From NCBI RefSeq assembly GCF_040372805.1, contig NZ_BAABWJ010000001.1:1302001-1366000 (forward strand): a stretch of 64,000 nt of DNA. The letters are read 5' to 3'. The DNA is from Pseudoteredinibacter isoporae_A. GTDB taxonomy: Bacteria; Pseudomonadota; Gammaproteobacteria; Pseudomonadales; Cellvibrionaceae. A model generated the notes under the pieces. It had not been told where the DNA came from and made no database searches. It was given only the letters and a program-made list of their open reading frames with translations. The position numbers and the translations under genes are program-made. Numbering within the stretch: position 1 is the stretch's first letter; each line of letters starts with the position of its first letter. This document shows, piece by piece, positions 50,637 to 60,269 of this stretch.

Positions 50637-50673
50637 AAAAAGCCCTTCGCGAAAATTCGCCAAGGGCTTTTTT
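50637..50673 (+). terminator. Rho-independent terminator after rpmE
   Basis: AAAAAGCCCTT-c-GCGAA pairs with TTCGC-c-AAGGGCTTTTTT around a two-base loop, with one C-C mismatch. It is a long stem with a clear T-run. Confidence 0.93.
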
Positions 50674-51029
50674 GTGTCCGCTTGTTCAACCTCTTACCTG
50701 TAAGCTTTCCTCGTATTGCCGTCGCTTAAACCCCGGCTATTTATCGGTGAGACGAATATTGGTTATTGTCCGTTCAAATAATGCGGCATTTAGGCCAATT
50801 TAGCCTAGCTATAAGGCGATTTGATGGAAACAATGGTCGCTAACACCGTGATTGTGGTTACAATTGTTATTGATGGCTGTATATGCTGGGAGTATGCTTC
50901 CCAGACCTGTCTAAAAAGCCGTCAGAGCTTCGCGGGAAATAATTACAATATTCTGCACAAGTGAGTGGATGCGGTATCGCATTTGCCCGGCTTTGTGCAA
51001 TCACAAACAAAGCAATAGTGGTTGGGACC
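50674..51029. other. Intergenic region between rpmE and the malic enzyme gene
   Basis: This 356-base stretch has no coding frame with family features. It should hold the malic enzyme promoter. A run of alternating purine/pyrimidine AT-rich sequence occurs near 50840-50890. I see no terminator, tRNA or known riboswitch fold. Confidence 0.5.
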
Positions 51030-52295
51030 ATGTCAAACGATTTGAAAAAAGCGGCGCTTGATTATCACGCCTTCCCCCGTCCCGGAAAGCTCAGTATCGA
51101 GTTGAGTACGTCGGCGGAAACCCAAGAAGATCTTTCCTTAGCCTACAGCCCTGGAGTGGCTGAGCCTGTTCGCGAAATTGCAAAAGACGCAGAGAACGCG
51201 TTCAAGTACACCCTGAAAGGCAATCTGGTTGCGGTCATTACCGATGGCAGTGCTATTTTGGGCCTGGGTAATCTGGGCCCCTTAGCGAGTAAGCCGGTGA
51301 TGGAAGGCAAGAGTCTTTTGTTCAAGCGTTTTGCTGGAATTGATTCTGTCGATGTTGAAGTGGATGCCGAATCCCCCGAAGCTTTTATCGATACGGTTGA
51401 ACGTATTGCCAACACCTACGGCGGTATTAATCTGGAAGACATTAAGGCCCCAGAGTGCTTTGTCATTGAAAAGGCTCTGATCGAACGATGCCAGGTGCCG
51501 ATTTTCCACGATGATCAACACGGTACGGCCATTGTAACGGTTGCGGGGATGATGAACGCTCTGGAAATTCAGGGCAAAACCATTTCTTCTGCGAAAATTG
51601 TTTGCTTGGGAGCTGGTGCTGCTGCCCAGGCTTGTTGCAAGCTCATGATCAGCGCAGGTGCGCAACCTGAAAATATCACTATGCTGGACAGTAAGGGTGT
51701 GATTTACGCCGGGCGTGATCATTTGAATGAGTATAAAGAAGCGTTTGCGCATGAAACCGATGCACGTACTCTGGACGATGCAATTAATGGTGCGGATGCT
51801 TTCCTGGGAGTGTCGGGGCCTAACTTACTTTCTGAAAGTCAGCTGAAATCTATGGCGGACCGTCCGGTTGTGTTTGCTTGCTCAAACCCAGATCCGGAGA
51901 TCGATCCCAAAGTCGCCAATGAAGCTCGCGCAGATTTAATCATGGCAACCGGCCGTTCGGATTACCCGAATCAGGTGAACAATGTGCTTTGTTTCCCCTT
52001 TCTGTTTCGCGGTACTTTGGATGTGCGTGCAAAAGCCATTAACGAAGAAATGAAGTTGGCGGCTGTTGAGGCCATTCGTGAGTTGGCCAAACAACCTGTG
52101 CCGGCTGAGGTTTGCGCGGCATACGGCGGTGCCGATTTAAGTTTTGGTACCGAGTACATTTTGCCGAAGCCAACCGATGAGCGCCTTTTGGGTGCGGTTG
52201 CGTCAGCGGTCGCGCAGGCGGCAGTAGATACTGGCGTCGCACGCCTGCCGTACCCGAATCATTACCCGTTGCGTTCGGCGGCGGATATCAAATAG
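51030..52295 (+). CDS. maeB: NADP-type malic enzyme, short form
   Basis: Malic enzyme decarboxylates malate to pyruvate with NAD(P)+, supplying reductant and pyruvate during growth on organic acids. The 421-residue protein contains 'LSLAYSPGVAEPVREI', the catalytic lysine and metal-binding region 'NLEDIKAPECF' and 'FHDDQHGTAIV', and the Rossmann loop 'VCLGAGAAAQACCKLM'. E. coli MaeB carries an added phosphotransacetylase-like domain (759 residues); this protein lacks it, like other short bacterial malic enzymes. I start at 51030, which gives 'MSNDLKKAALDYHAFPRPGK'; an earlier GTG at 50961 would add 23 unlikely residues. Confidence 0.93.
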   Translation: MSNDLKKAALDYHAFPRPGKLSIELSTSAETQEDLSLAYSPGVAEPVREIAKDAENAFKYTLKGNLVAVITDGSAILGLGNLGPLASKPVMEGKSLLFKRFAGIDSVDVEVDAESPEAFIDTVERIANTYGGINLEDIKAPECFVIEKALIERCQVPIFHDDQHGTAIVTVAGMMNALEIQGKTISSAKIVCLGAGAAAQACCKLMISAGAQPENITMLDSKGVIYAGRDHLNEYKEAFAHETDARTLDDAINGADAFLGVSGPNLLSESQLKSMADRPVVFACSNPDPEIDPKVANEARADLIMATGRSDYPNQVNNVLCFPFLFRGTLDVRAKAINEEMKLAAVEAIRELAKQPVPAEVCAAYGGADLSFGTEYILPKPTDERLLGAVASAVAQAAVDTGVARLPYPNHYPLRSAADIK

Positions 52296-52344
52296 GGTCG
52301 AGTTCGCATCGAGATCTGCGGCAGTGAACCGGCCGGATGATCAA

Positions 52345-52383
52345 GCATAAAAAAAGCAGCCTTCAAGGCTGCTTTTTTTATGC
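52345..52383. terminator. Bidirectional terminator between malic enzyme and PBP1a genes
   Basis: GCATA6-AGCAGCCTT pairs with AAGGCTGCT-T6ATGC, a near-perfect dyad of almost 40 bases with tracts on both sides. It serves both convergent genes. Confidence 0.93.
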
Positions 52384-52436
52384 TCAGGCAAACATTGCCA
52401 GGAAAGTGTTGGGCCAAGAACCGGGCCTCGGATGCG

Positions 52437-55094
52437 TTAAAAGAGTTCCTCGGGCAGAGCTTCTTCGCTGTCACTGGTGCCAATACTTTCATTGCTCAAC
52501 AACTCTGGCGCATTTTCCAAACGGAAGCTTTCATAGATTGCGCCGATGGTGTTGATGTTCGCCCTTTCTCCGGTTTTAGGGTCGATGCGAACGGTAATGA
52601 TACCCTCAGGCTGGGGGCGTTTATTTTCCGGCACGTCTTGAAGTGCGGTGCGCATATAATCTATCCAGATTGGCAGGGCGGCTGAGCCACCGTATTCCCG
52701 TCGACCGAGCATCAGGTTTTGATCGAAACCGAGCCAGGTCGTTACCACCAGGTTGCGGTTGTAACCTGAGAACCAGGCGTCCCGAGGACCGTTGGTGGTG
52801 CCGGTCTTTCCGGCGAGATCATTGCGGCCCAGAGACTTTGCAGCAGTTCCGGTGCCTTTTCGAATGACATCTTGCAACATGGAATTGATCAGATAAGCGA
52901 CCTGTGGGCTCAATACTCGTTCGGCGGGATTGGTGGGTGGCACGAATGCGGGTTCGTTGTTTTCCTCATTGTTGGGGGATTCGGTTCCCGCTTCCTGATT
53001 CAGCGCCGCGAGCTCAGAGGCGAGTTCAGAGGCAAATTCGGCATTAAGTCCGCTGTCCGTTTGCGGCGCTTCGGCAGGAACGCTTTCTGTGTTGGTGCTG
53101 TCGTCATTGAGTTGACTGGCCACTTGATGGTTTTCTGCATTCGGCAGGGGTGTGGGCTCATCGAGCAAAAGGCTCTCAGCGTCGTCGCCACCGGTCGTCA
53201 GTGTTTCACAGCGCGGGCAGGCGGTGGCTGGATTGGCTTCGTAAATAGCGTCTCCATTTACATCCAGAATACTACTGAGCAAGTACGGTTCGACTTTGAA
53301 TCCGCCATTCGCGAAGACGGCGTAGCCGGTAACAATTTCTAAGGGGGTCAGGGCATAGCTGCCTAATGCCAGGGAAAGGTCTTTGGGGAGTAGGGCTGGC
53401 TCGAAGCCAAAGCGATCCATGCCCTTGATGGCATTGTTAATCCCTATGTTGCGTAGTACCCGAATAGAAACCAAGTTCCTTGAGCGGTACAAGGCTTGGC
53501 GCAAGCGTGTGGGACCATAAAATTTCCCACCATCGTTTTCTGGACGCCAGGTGCTTTCCAGATTGGCGTCTTCGAATACGATCGGCGCATCGTTAATAAT
53601 ACTGGCAGGAGTCAGTCCTTGTTCAAGTGCGGTTGTGTATACAAAGGGTTTGAAGTTAGAACCTGGCTGACGTTTGGCTTGGGTCACGCGATTAAAGTGA
53701 CTTTGCGCAAAGTCGAAACCGCCAACCATTGAGATAATGGCGCCATCTTGAGGGTTCAAAGCGACCAGTGCGGCTTGTGCTTTGGGTACCTGACTGAAGG
53801 CCCAGTTACCCGCGTCGTTTTGTTGGAGCCGAATAACGTCGCCAACGGTAACGATGTCGCTGGCAAGCTTGGGGCGAGCGCCACGAGCGTTTTCGGTTTT
53901 GAACGGGCGGGCTTGACGTAGGCCCTGTTCCCAGTCGATATCAACAAGATCGCCATTGGAAAGCAGGGTGCGAATTTGCTGCTCAAAGACCTGAACAACG
54001 ACGGCAGGCTCGAGCCCGCCGAATTCGCTCAGGTTTCCTAGGGCGCTCTGCCAGGCGGCGAGATCGAGATTGTTGAAATCTGTAACGTCATTGACATTGG
54101 GGTCAATGAAACTGGCCGGCCAGTGCTGTTCGGGACCGCGATAGCCTTTACGTTTGTCATAGGCGAGCAGCCCATCGATGACAGCGCCCTGGGCGCGTCG
54201 CTGCAATTGACTGTCAATGGTGGTGTAGACCTTGAGGCCATCTGTGTAAGCGCCGGGGCCGTAGATGTCCATGGCTTCACGGCGGGCCATTTCGGCGACA
54301 TAGGGGGCATGATAGTCCACTTTAATGCCGTGCACGCTGGCGGTGACCGGTTCATTAATAGTGGCGTCATAGAGGTTTTGGTCGATATAACCCAGGGACA
54401 GCATGCGCCCTAGGATCCAATTTCGACGGATGAGTGCACGTTCTGGGTTGGCAATTGGGTTGAATGTGGAAGGTGCTTTAGGTAGGCCTGCAATCATTGC
54501 TAATTGAGCTAAACTTAATTCACTCAAGGGTTTACCATAGTAAACCTCAGCTGCAGCATTAATTCCGTACGAACGGTTGCCCAGAAAGATGACATTGACG
54601 TAGAGTTCGAGGATTTCGTCCTTGCTTAGCTCGCGCTCGATTTGCAGGGCCAGCAGGATCTCATTGAACTTGCGAGCAAAGGTCTGTTGGCGAGTCAGAA
54701 AGAAATTGCGTGCGACCTGCATGGTGATAGTGCTGCCACCCGACTGAATATGGCCGGAGCTGACTATCTGGGACGCGGCGCGCAGCAGGCCCCGGATAGA
54801 TACGCCGTTGTGAGAGTAGAACTGATCGTCTTCGGCTGCCAGCAAGGCTTTAGTATAGAGCTCAGGAATATCCTGATGCTGAATGGGGGTGCGGCGTTTT
54901 TCGCCGAATTCGCCAATGAGCAGGCCGTCGCGTGAATAAACCCGCAGTGGTGTTTGTAGTTTTACGTGCCGAAGACTCTCAACTGAGGGCAGTTTAGGGC
55001 TCAAGTACAGGTAAAAGGCAGCCAGTCCTGCAATAATGGCACCGCCGCCGCAAACGGCGAGCCAAAAGGTAAGGCGGAATAGAGAATTTCGCAT
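52437..55094 (-). CDS. mrcA: Penicillin-binding protein 1A (bifunctional peptidoglycan synthase)
   Basis: PBP1a (also called PonA) polymerises glycan strands and crosslinks peptides. The 885-residue protein has an N-terminal membrane helix, the GT51 domain with 'EDDQFYSHNGVSIRGLLRA' and 'GGSTITMQVARNFFL', and the transpeptidase with 'GSNFKPF' (SxxK), 'SRN' and 'KTGTTNG'. Between the SRN and KTG motifs (about 625-720) lies a long acidic, Asn/Glu/Ala-rich low-complexity insertion that begins after a 'CPRC' pair. The ATG at 55094 is preferred over one at 55145 because family members start just before the membrane helix. It is divergent from pilM, a conserved arrangement. Confidence 0.95.
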   Translation of the reverse strand: MRNSLFRLTFWLAVCGGGAIIAGLAAFYLYLSPKLPSVESLRHVKLQTPLRVYSRDGLLIGEFGEKRRTPIQHQDIPELYTKALLAAEDDQFYSHNGVSIRGLLRAASQIVSSGHIQSGGSTITMQVARNFFLTRQQTFARKFNEILLALQIERELSKDEILELYVNVIFLGNRSYGINAAAEVYYGKPLSELSLAQLAMIAGLPKAPSTFNPIANPERALIRRNWILGRMLSLGYIDQNLYDATINEPVTASVHGIKVDYHAPYVAEMARREAMDIYGPGAYTDGLKVYTTIDSQLQRRAQGAVIDGLLAYDKRKGYRGPEQHWPASFIDPNVNDVTDFNNLDLAAWQSALGNLSEFGGLEPAVVVQVFEQQIRTLLSNGDLVDIDWEQGLRQARPFKTENARGARPKLASDIVTVGDVIRLQQNDAGNWAFSQVPKAQAALVALNPQDGAIISMVGGFDFAQSHFNRVTQAKRQPGSNFKPFVYTTALEQGLTPASIINDAPIVFEDANLESTWRPENDGGKFYGPTRLRQALYRSRNLVSIRVLRNIGINNAIKGMDRFGFEPALLPKDLSLALGSYALTPLEIVTGYAVFANGGFKVEPYLLSSILDVNGDAIYEANPATACPRCETLTTGGDDAESLLLDEPTPLPNAENHQVASQLNDDSTNTESVPAEAPQTDSGLNAEFASELASELAALNQEAGTESPNNEENNEPAFVPPTNPAERVLSPQVAYLINSMLQDVIRKGTGTAAKSLGRNDLAGKTGTTNGPRDAWFSGYNRNLVVTTWLGFDQNLMLGRREYGGSAALPIWIDYMRTALQDVPENKRPQPEGIITVRIDPKTGERANINTIGAIYESFRLENAPELLSNESIGTSDSEEALPEELF

Positions 55095-55184
55095 GTGTTT
55101 AGTTCTTAAACGGTAATAGTCGGCAATTTGCCAATAAAGGTGCATTATAAGTGCTTTTTAAGGCATTACCTATGACAAAGGTTG

Positions 55185-55212
55185 TTGCAGCACACAGTTC
55201 AAGTGCTATAAC
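55185..55212 (+). promoter_or_regulatory. Candidate sigma-70 promoter of pilMNOPQ
   Basis: TTGCAG (55185-55190) and TATAAC (55207-55212) are separated by 16 bases and end 37 bases before the pilM ATG, in the 155-base divergent gap with the PBP1a gene. Confidence 0.5.
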
Positions 55213-55249
55213 ATGATTATCTCATAAGTCACGGATATTGATTGAAAAA

Positions 55250-56317
55250 ATGGGCATTCTGGGATTCTTGGAGTCCAAGGCCAAGCCACTCATTGGTCTG
55301 GATATAAGCTCCACCGCTGTAAAATTGCTGGAATTCAGCCGGCAAGGTGACAGCTTTCGGGTGGAAAGCTATGCGGTGAAAGCCCTGCCGCCGGGCTCGG
55401 TGGTGGAAAAAAACATCAATGATCCGGACGCTGTTGCTGATGCCGTTCGTGCGGTGGTGCAGCAATCCAAAAGTAAGGAGAAGCTGGCAGCGGTTGCCGT
55501 GGCCGGTTCTGCTGTTATCACCAAAGTCATCGAAATGCCTTCAGGGCTGTCAGAGGATGCGCTGGAAACCCAGATATCGCTCGAAGCCGATCAGTACATT
55601 CCTTATCCTCTGGAAGAAGTCTCCATTGATTTTGAGGTGCAGGGGCCGTCGGCCAATAACCCTGATCAAATGGAAGTCCTATTGGCCGCTTGTCGCCGAG
55701 AGAATGTGGATTTACGGGTGGATGTGCTGGAAAAAGCAGATTTAACTGCCAAGGTGGTCGATGTCGAAGCCTATACCATGGAGCGAGCCTTTGCTCTGAT
55801 TTCAGAGCAACTGGAGCAGCAAGAAGGGCAGGTTGTTGCGGTAGTCGATATCGGTGCAACCATGACCACGCTGAGTGTTCTGGTGGATGGTAAGACGGTT
55901 TATACCCGTGAGCAGCTGTTCGGTGGAAAGCAACAGACCGAAGAAATTCAGCGCCGCTATGGCTTGTCCGCCGAAGAAGCTGGGCTGGCCAAGAAGCAGG
56001 GTGGCTTACCGGATGATTATGAATCTGAGGTGCTTGAGCCCTTTAAAGATGCGGTAGTTCAGCAAGTGACCCGTTCGTTGCAATTCTTTTTCTCTTCCAG
56101 TCAATACAATGATGTTGATCTGATCGTGTTGGCCGGAGGGGTCTCTGCCCTAGAAGGGTTGGGTGAACTGATTGAAGAGAAAATCGGCACCATGACTATG
56201 GTTGCGAACCCTTTTGCCAATATGTCGGTATCGCCGAGAGTGAATGCTACCGCCCTGGCCAATGATGCACCTGCACTGATGATTGCAGCAGGTTTGGCGA
56301 TGAGGGAGTACGAATAA
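55250..56317 (+). CDS. pilM: Type IV pilus inner-membrane platform protein PilM
   Basis: PilM is an actin-like cytoplasmic ATPase that binds the N-terminal tail of PilN and links the pilus motors to the alignment complex. The 355 residues show the actin-fold phosphate loops 'LIGLDISSTAVKLLEF' (about 15-30) and 'VAVVDIGATMTTLSVL', plus 'IVLAGGVSALEGLGEL'. The ATG at 55250 gives family length; the frame also has a TTG four codons earlier. The ribosome-binding site is weak. It is the first gene of pilMNOPQ, and its stop overlaps the pilN start by one base. Confidence 0.96.
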   Translation: MGILGFLESKAKPLIGLDISSTAVKLLEFSRQGDSFRVESYAVKALPPGSVVEKNINDPDAVADAVRAVVQQSKSKEKLAAVAVAGSAVITKVIEMPSGLSEDALETQISLEADQYIPYPLEEVSIDFEVQGPSANNPDQMEVLLAACRRENVDLRVDVLEKADLTAKVVDVEAYTMERAFALISEQLEQQEGQVVAVVDIGATMTTLSVLVDGKTVYTREQLFGGKQQTEEIQRRYGLSAEEAGLAKKQGGLPDDYESEVLEPFKDAVVQQVTRSLQFFFSSSQYNDVDLIVLAGGVSALEGLGELIEEKIGTMTMVANPFANMSVSPRVNATALANDAPALMIAAGLAMREYE

Positions 56318-56886
56318 TGGCCAATATTAACTTATTACCCTGGCGCGACGAATATCGTGCCCGTCGCAAGCAAGAGTATTTAACCATCTTGATGGCCGTC
56401 GTGTTGTTAGCGGCGGCTTTGGCGTATTTGTGGGTCTCTTCTGCGCAGGCTGATATTGATTCACAAGTGCAGCGCAACGCTCTACTTCAGGACGAAATAA
56501 CGATTTTGGATAGTAAGGTTTCTGAGATCAAGGAACTGAAAAAGCGACGCTCCGAGCTGCTGGAGCGGATGCGTGTTATTCAGGAATTGCAAGGCTTGCG
56601 TCCGGTCATTGTGCGTGCCTTTGACGAGTTTGTGCGTATGGTCCCCGATGGTATCTACGTCAAATCCATGGAGCGTAATGGTGATGTCATCAGTATGGAA
56701 GGCGTGACAGAATCCAATAATCGGGTATCCACTTTTATGCGAAATCTTGAAGCTTCAGCCTGGTTTCAGGATCCGAATTTGAACTCGGTGACGGCGAAAC
56801 CCGAATTGGGTGATCAAGCCAGTGAGTTCAGCATGAGCGTCAGGGCTGCGGTACCCAAAACTGAAGAATCGGAGGGCGGGAAGTAA
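56317..56886 (+). CDS. pilN: Type IV pilus alignment protein PilN
   Basis: PilN is a bitopic inner-membrane protein whose cytoplasmic 'INLLPWR' tail (residues 3-9) binds PilM. One membrane helix follows at about 24-44, then a periplasmic coiled coil ('EITILDSKVSEIKELKKRRS') and a ferredoxin-like domain. The 189-residue length is normal. It pairs with PilO in the periplasm. Start and stop overlap pilM and pilO by one base each, so the three proteins are probably made in fixed ratio. Confidence 0.96.
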   Translation: MANINLLPWRDEYRARRKQEYLTILMAVVLLAAALAYLWVSSAQADIDSQVQRNALLQDEITILDSKVSEIKELKKRRSELLERMRVIQELQGLRPVIVRAFDEFVRMVPDGIYVKSMERNGDVISMEGVTESNNRVSTFMRNLEASAWFQDPNLNSVTAKPELGDQASEFSMSVRAAVPKTEESEGGK

Positions 56887-57497
56887 TGTCTGGTGTGTCC
56901 GATTTTATGGAGCAGGTGCAAGGTTTTGACCTTGCTGAGCTCGACTTTGAACGGATTGGTGTCTGGCCATTGGCTGGCCGTCTATTGGTAGCGCTGATCT
57001 GCATAGCGATCGTGTTTGGTGTTACATATTATGTGTTTATCGGTGATTTGAAGATTGAATTGGAAAATCAAATTTCTGAGGAAGCGACCTTAAAAACAAA
57101 CTTTGAACGAAAAGCTTTCGAGTCAGCGAATTTGGTTGCTTATCGCAAGCAGATGAAGGAAATGGAAGACTCTTTTGGTGCATTGTTAAAGCAGTTGCCG
57201 AGCGATACCGAAGTGCCTGGTCTGCTGGAAGATATTGATGAAAAGGGCAGCGAGAGTGGGTTGGCCATTTCCAAAATTGAACTTCAAGAAGAAAAATCCG
57301 AAGAGTTTTATGTGGAATTGCCGATCTCAATTACAGTGCATGGTGGCTACCATGATTTGGGTGGCTTTGTGAGTGGTGTGGCTGGCATGCCTCGAATAGT
57401 AACCCTTCACAACTACGACATTGAAAGCGGCGAGCGTGGCGAATTGACAATGAATATTATTGCCAAGACCTATCGCTATAAGAGTCAGGACGATTAA
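56886..57497 (+). CDS. pilO: Type IV pilus alignment protein PilO
   Basis: PilO is the partner of PilN: a 203-residue bitopic protein with a cytoplasmic N-terminus ('FDLAELDFERIGVWP'), a membrane helix at about 35-55, a periplasmic coiled coil (about 60-100) and a C-terminal ferredoxin-like domain with 'VHGGYHDLGGFVSGVAGMPR'. It joins the inner-membrane platform to PilP and PilQ. It overlaps pilN by one base and is followed by pilP after two. Confidence 0.95.
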   Translation: MSGVSDFMEQVQGFDLAELDFERIGVWPLAGRLLVALICIAIVFGVTYYVFIGDLKIELENQISEEATLKTNFERKAFESANLVAYRKQMKEMEDSFGALLKQLPSDTEVPGLLEDIDEKGSESGLAISKIELQEEKSEEFYVELPISITVHGGYHDLGGFVSGVAGMPRIVTLHNYDIESGERGELTMNIIAKTYRYKSQDD

Positions 57498-57499
57498 GC

Positions 57500-58021
57500 A
57501 TGATGCGATATATTGTTTTAGTCACGGCTTTCTTTGTAATGGGTGGGTGTTCCTTTGAAGAGCAGCACCAGGATTTGCGTGATTATATTGAAGAGACTAA
57601 GCGTCGCCCGCGAGGTCGGATTGAACCTCTACCTGAGTTTCGCCCCTACAAGGCATTCAGCTATGCTGCCATTAAGCTGCGCAGCCCTTTCGAGCCGTTG
57701 AAGGAAGAGCAAAAGCAGGAATTTGTCGGGCAGTCTGTGGGTGTTGAGCCGGACTTGAATCGCGAAAAAGAGTACCTGGAAGGCTTCAGCCTCATTGAGT
57801 TGGAGATGGTCGGGACAATTGAAAAAGACGGTGTTTTGTGGGGGCTGGTTTCTGATGGCCAGGGCGGTGTTCACAGAGTGTCTACAGGTAACTACGTTGG
57901 CAAAAATCATGGTCGGGTTATTAACACCAGCCATGGCCAGTTAGATATTGTTGAAATTATTCCAGATAACTTGGGTGGTTGGGTTGAGCGCCCCCGAGTT
58001 CTCAAACTAGAGGAAGAATAA
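57500..58021 (+). CDS. pilP: Type IV pilus assembly lipoprotein PilP
   Basis: PilP is an inner-membrane lipoprotein that bridges PilNO and the N0/N1 domains of the PilQ secretin. The 173-residue protein has a short lipoprotein signal with lipobox 'VMGGC' (Cys at about 17), a disordered linker rich in Arg and Pro, and a C-terminal beta-sandwich starting 'LEGFSLIELEMVGTI', which carries 'GRVINTSHGQLDIVEIIPD'. It starts two bases after pilO; pilQ follows after ten. Confidence 0.94.
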   Translation: MMRYIVLVTAFFVMGGCSFEEQHQDLRDYIEETKRRPRGRIEPLPEFRPYKAFSYAAIKLRSPFEPLKEEQKQEFVGQSVGVEPDLNREKEYLEGFSLIELEMVGTIEKDGVLWGLVSDGQGGVHRVSTGNYVGKNHGRVINTSHGQLDIVEIIPDNLGGWVERPRVLKLEEE

Positions 58022-58031
58022 GGAATTGACT

Positions 58032-60263
58032 ATGTTTTCGCTGCTTAGATCCATAAGCCTTGTTAAAGGACGTTTGGTGGCCATGGTGCTGCTGTCGTCT
58101 TTGGCGACTTCCTCCCTGGCAAGCAAGCTCACTGATATTCAGTTTGCTGAATTACCCGGGCAACGGTTTGAGATTAAACTGAAATTCGATGAGCAACCGG
58201 ATGTGCCCAAAGGCTACACCATTGAAAAGCCGGCGCGTGTCGTGCTCGACTTTCCGGGTGTAGAAAGTCTGTTGACGAAAAAGAAATTTCCGGTTTCCTT
58301 TGATTCTGCCAATAGCGTAGTGGTGCTCTCAAGTGGCGGTCGTACTCGCATGATCGTCAACTTGAACGAACTGGTGAATTACAACACCCGTGTCGACGGT
58401 TCAGATGTAATTGTTGAAATGGGCAGCAGCGGTGGTGCCAGCGACTTTGTTAAGAGTGGCTCCAGCATGACGGCCGCCATTTCAAACTCTCGAGATCAGG
58501 GTGACTACGAGAGAATGATTACCAGTCTGGACTTTCGTCGTGGAGAATCTGGCGAAGGTAAGGTCATTCTTGGGTTGTCTGATCCAAACGTTAACATTGA
58601 TGCCAATTCGAGCGGCGGTAAGTTAAGCCTGAACTTTGAAGGTGTATCGATTCCCGCAGAGCTGCGTCGTCGCTTGGACGTGATTGATTTTGCTACCCCT
58701 GTATCTTTTGTGGATTCCAGTTATGACGGTGGCAGCACCAAGGTCGTGATTGAAACCAGTCGCGAATACGATTATCTGGCCTATCAAGCGGATGACCAGT
58801 ATGTGGTTTCCATCAAGCCTCTCACTCAAGCTGAGCGTGAGGAGAGAAAGAAACAGTTTGAGTTTGTGGGCAAAAAACTGTCGTTGAATTTCCAAAACAT
58901 TGAAGTTCGTTCGGTATTGCAGTTGATCGCTGATATTACGGATTTGAACTTGGTTGCCAGTGACACAGTGGGCGGGAGCATTACCCTGCGTTTGGACAAT
59001 GTGCCTTGGGATCAGGCCTTGAGTCTGGTGCTTAAAACCAAAGGTTTAGATAAACGACAGGTCGGCAACGTCTTGATGGTTGCACCTGCGGCTGAGATTG
59101 CCGAGCGTGAACGTTTGGAGTTGGAAACCCAGAAGCAATTGCAAGAATTGGCACCACTGCGGACAGAATATATTCGTGTTCGTTATGCCAATGCTCGTGA
59201 GTTGTTTAAGCTGTTTAATCAGCCTGACAATGGCGCTGAAGGTGGTAGAAGTGCAAGTCAGGATGGTAATGCGACAGGCAGTATTTTGTCTGAGCGTGGT
59301 CAGGCTATCGTTGATGAACGTACTAACTCCATTATTCTGACGGATACGGAAGAAAAGATTCAGGAGTTTCGTAAACTGATCGCGCAGGTTGATATTCCTG
59401 TACGCCAAGTGATGATTGAAGCGCGCATTGTTGTTGCTAATACTGATTACCGCAAAGAGTTAGGTGTTCGTTGGCAGGCGGTTGGTCGTCATCAGATTCG
59501 CTCTACGACACAGCGTGTGCCCGTGCTGGATGGTAACGGAAATGCCACCTTTGATGGTAACGGCCAGCAAATTTTCCGCACTCAAACCGTGAATCAACGC
59601 AGTGGCCTGTTTTCAGGTTCCAGTGAAGCCTTCTTGGCCGATAACTTTGATTCAAACGGTGTTTGGACTCCGACAATTGATCAAGCCAATATGGTTGACT
59701 TGGGCGTAACCAATCCATTTGGCTCGATCGCTATGTGGCTGAGCACGGATAACGGTTCCTTGGGGCTCGAGCTGAGTGCCTTGGAAGACTCCGGTTTTGC
59801 GGAAATTGTGTCCCAGCCTAAGGTTGTTACTGGGGACAAGCAGGCCGCCTTTATTGAGTCTGGTCAGGAAATTGGTTTCCAGGAAGCTTCGGCGAGTGGT
59901 GCAACGACGACTTCATTCCGTCAGGCCGTATTAAAGCTTGAAGTAACCCCACAGATTACACCTGATGATCGCATTATCATGGATCTGTTGGTGAAGCAGG
60001 ATGACATTAACGGCTTCATTGCGGGTGTCCCTGTTATTGACGTGAACCGCATCGATACTGAAGTTCTGGTCGATAATGGTCAAACGATTGTACTGGGTGG
60101 TATCTTCCAAGATCAGGTTACCAAGGGGACTTCCAAGGTGCCATTGCTCGGTGATATCCCATACCTTGGTCGCCTGTTTAAGAAAGATCTCCAAGTGCGA
60201 GAGAAGCGTGAGTTGTTGATCTTTATTACGCCTAAAATTCTGGCGCAGAGCATAACTGAATAA
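58032..60263 (+). CDS. pilQ: Type IV pilus secretin PilQ
   Basis: PilQ forms the outer-membrane pore through which the pilus passes. The 743-residue protein has a signal peptide (cleavage around 'SSLAS', about 27-31), two AMIN domains that bind peptidoglycan (about 33-260), an STN/N0 domain beginning 'KKLSLNFQNIEVRSVLQLIA', an N1 domain ('IRVRYANARELFKLF'), and the secretin core with 'EIVSQPKVVTGDKQAAFIESGQ' (in two parts) and 'VPLLGDIPYLGRLFKK'. The ATG at 58032 follows AAGGA; a TTG two codons upstream is unlikely. It is last in pilMNOPQ, and aroK follows six bases later. Confidence 0.97.
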   Translation: MFSLLRSISLVKGRLVAMVLLSSLATSSLASKLTDIQFAELPGQRFEIKLKFDEQPDVPKGYTIEKPARVVLDFPGVESLLTKKKFPVSFDSANSVVVLSSGGRTRMIVNLNELVNYNTRVDGSDVIVEMGSSGGASDFVKSGSSMTAAISNSRDQGDYERMITSLDFRRGESGEGKVILGLSDPNVNIDANSSGGKLSLNFEGVSIPAELRRRLDVIDFATPVSFVDSSYDGGSTKVVIETSREYDYLAYQADDQYVVSIKPLTQAEREERKKQFEFVGKKLSLNFQNIEVRSVLQLIADITDLNLVASDTVGGSITLRLDNVPWDQALSLVLKTKGLDKRQVGNVLMVAPAAEIAERERLELETQKQLQELAPLRTEYIRVRYANARELFKLFNQPDNGAEGGRSASQDGNATGSILSERGQAIVDERTNSIILTDTEEKIQEFRKLIAQVDIPVRQVMIEARIVVANTDYRKELGVRWQAVGRHQIRSTTQRVPVLDGNGNATFDGNGQQIFRTQTVNQRSGLFSGSSEAFLADNFDSNGVWTPTIDQANMVDLGVTNPFGSIAMWLSTDNGSLGLELSALEDSGFAEIVSQPKVVTGDKQAAFIESGQEIGFQEASASGATTTSFRQAVLKLEVTPQITPDDRIIMDLLVKQDDINGFIAGVPVIDVNRIDTEVLVDNGQTIVLGGIFQDQVTKGTSKVPLLGDIPYLGRLFKKDLQVREKRELLIFITPKILAQSITE

Positions 60264-60269
60264 CTGCTT

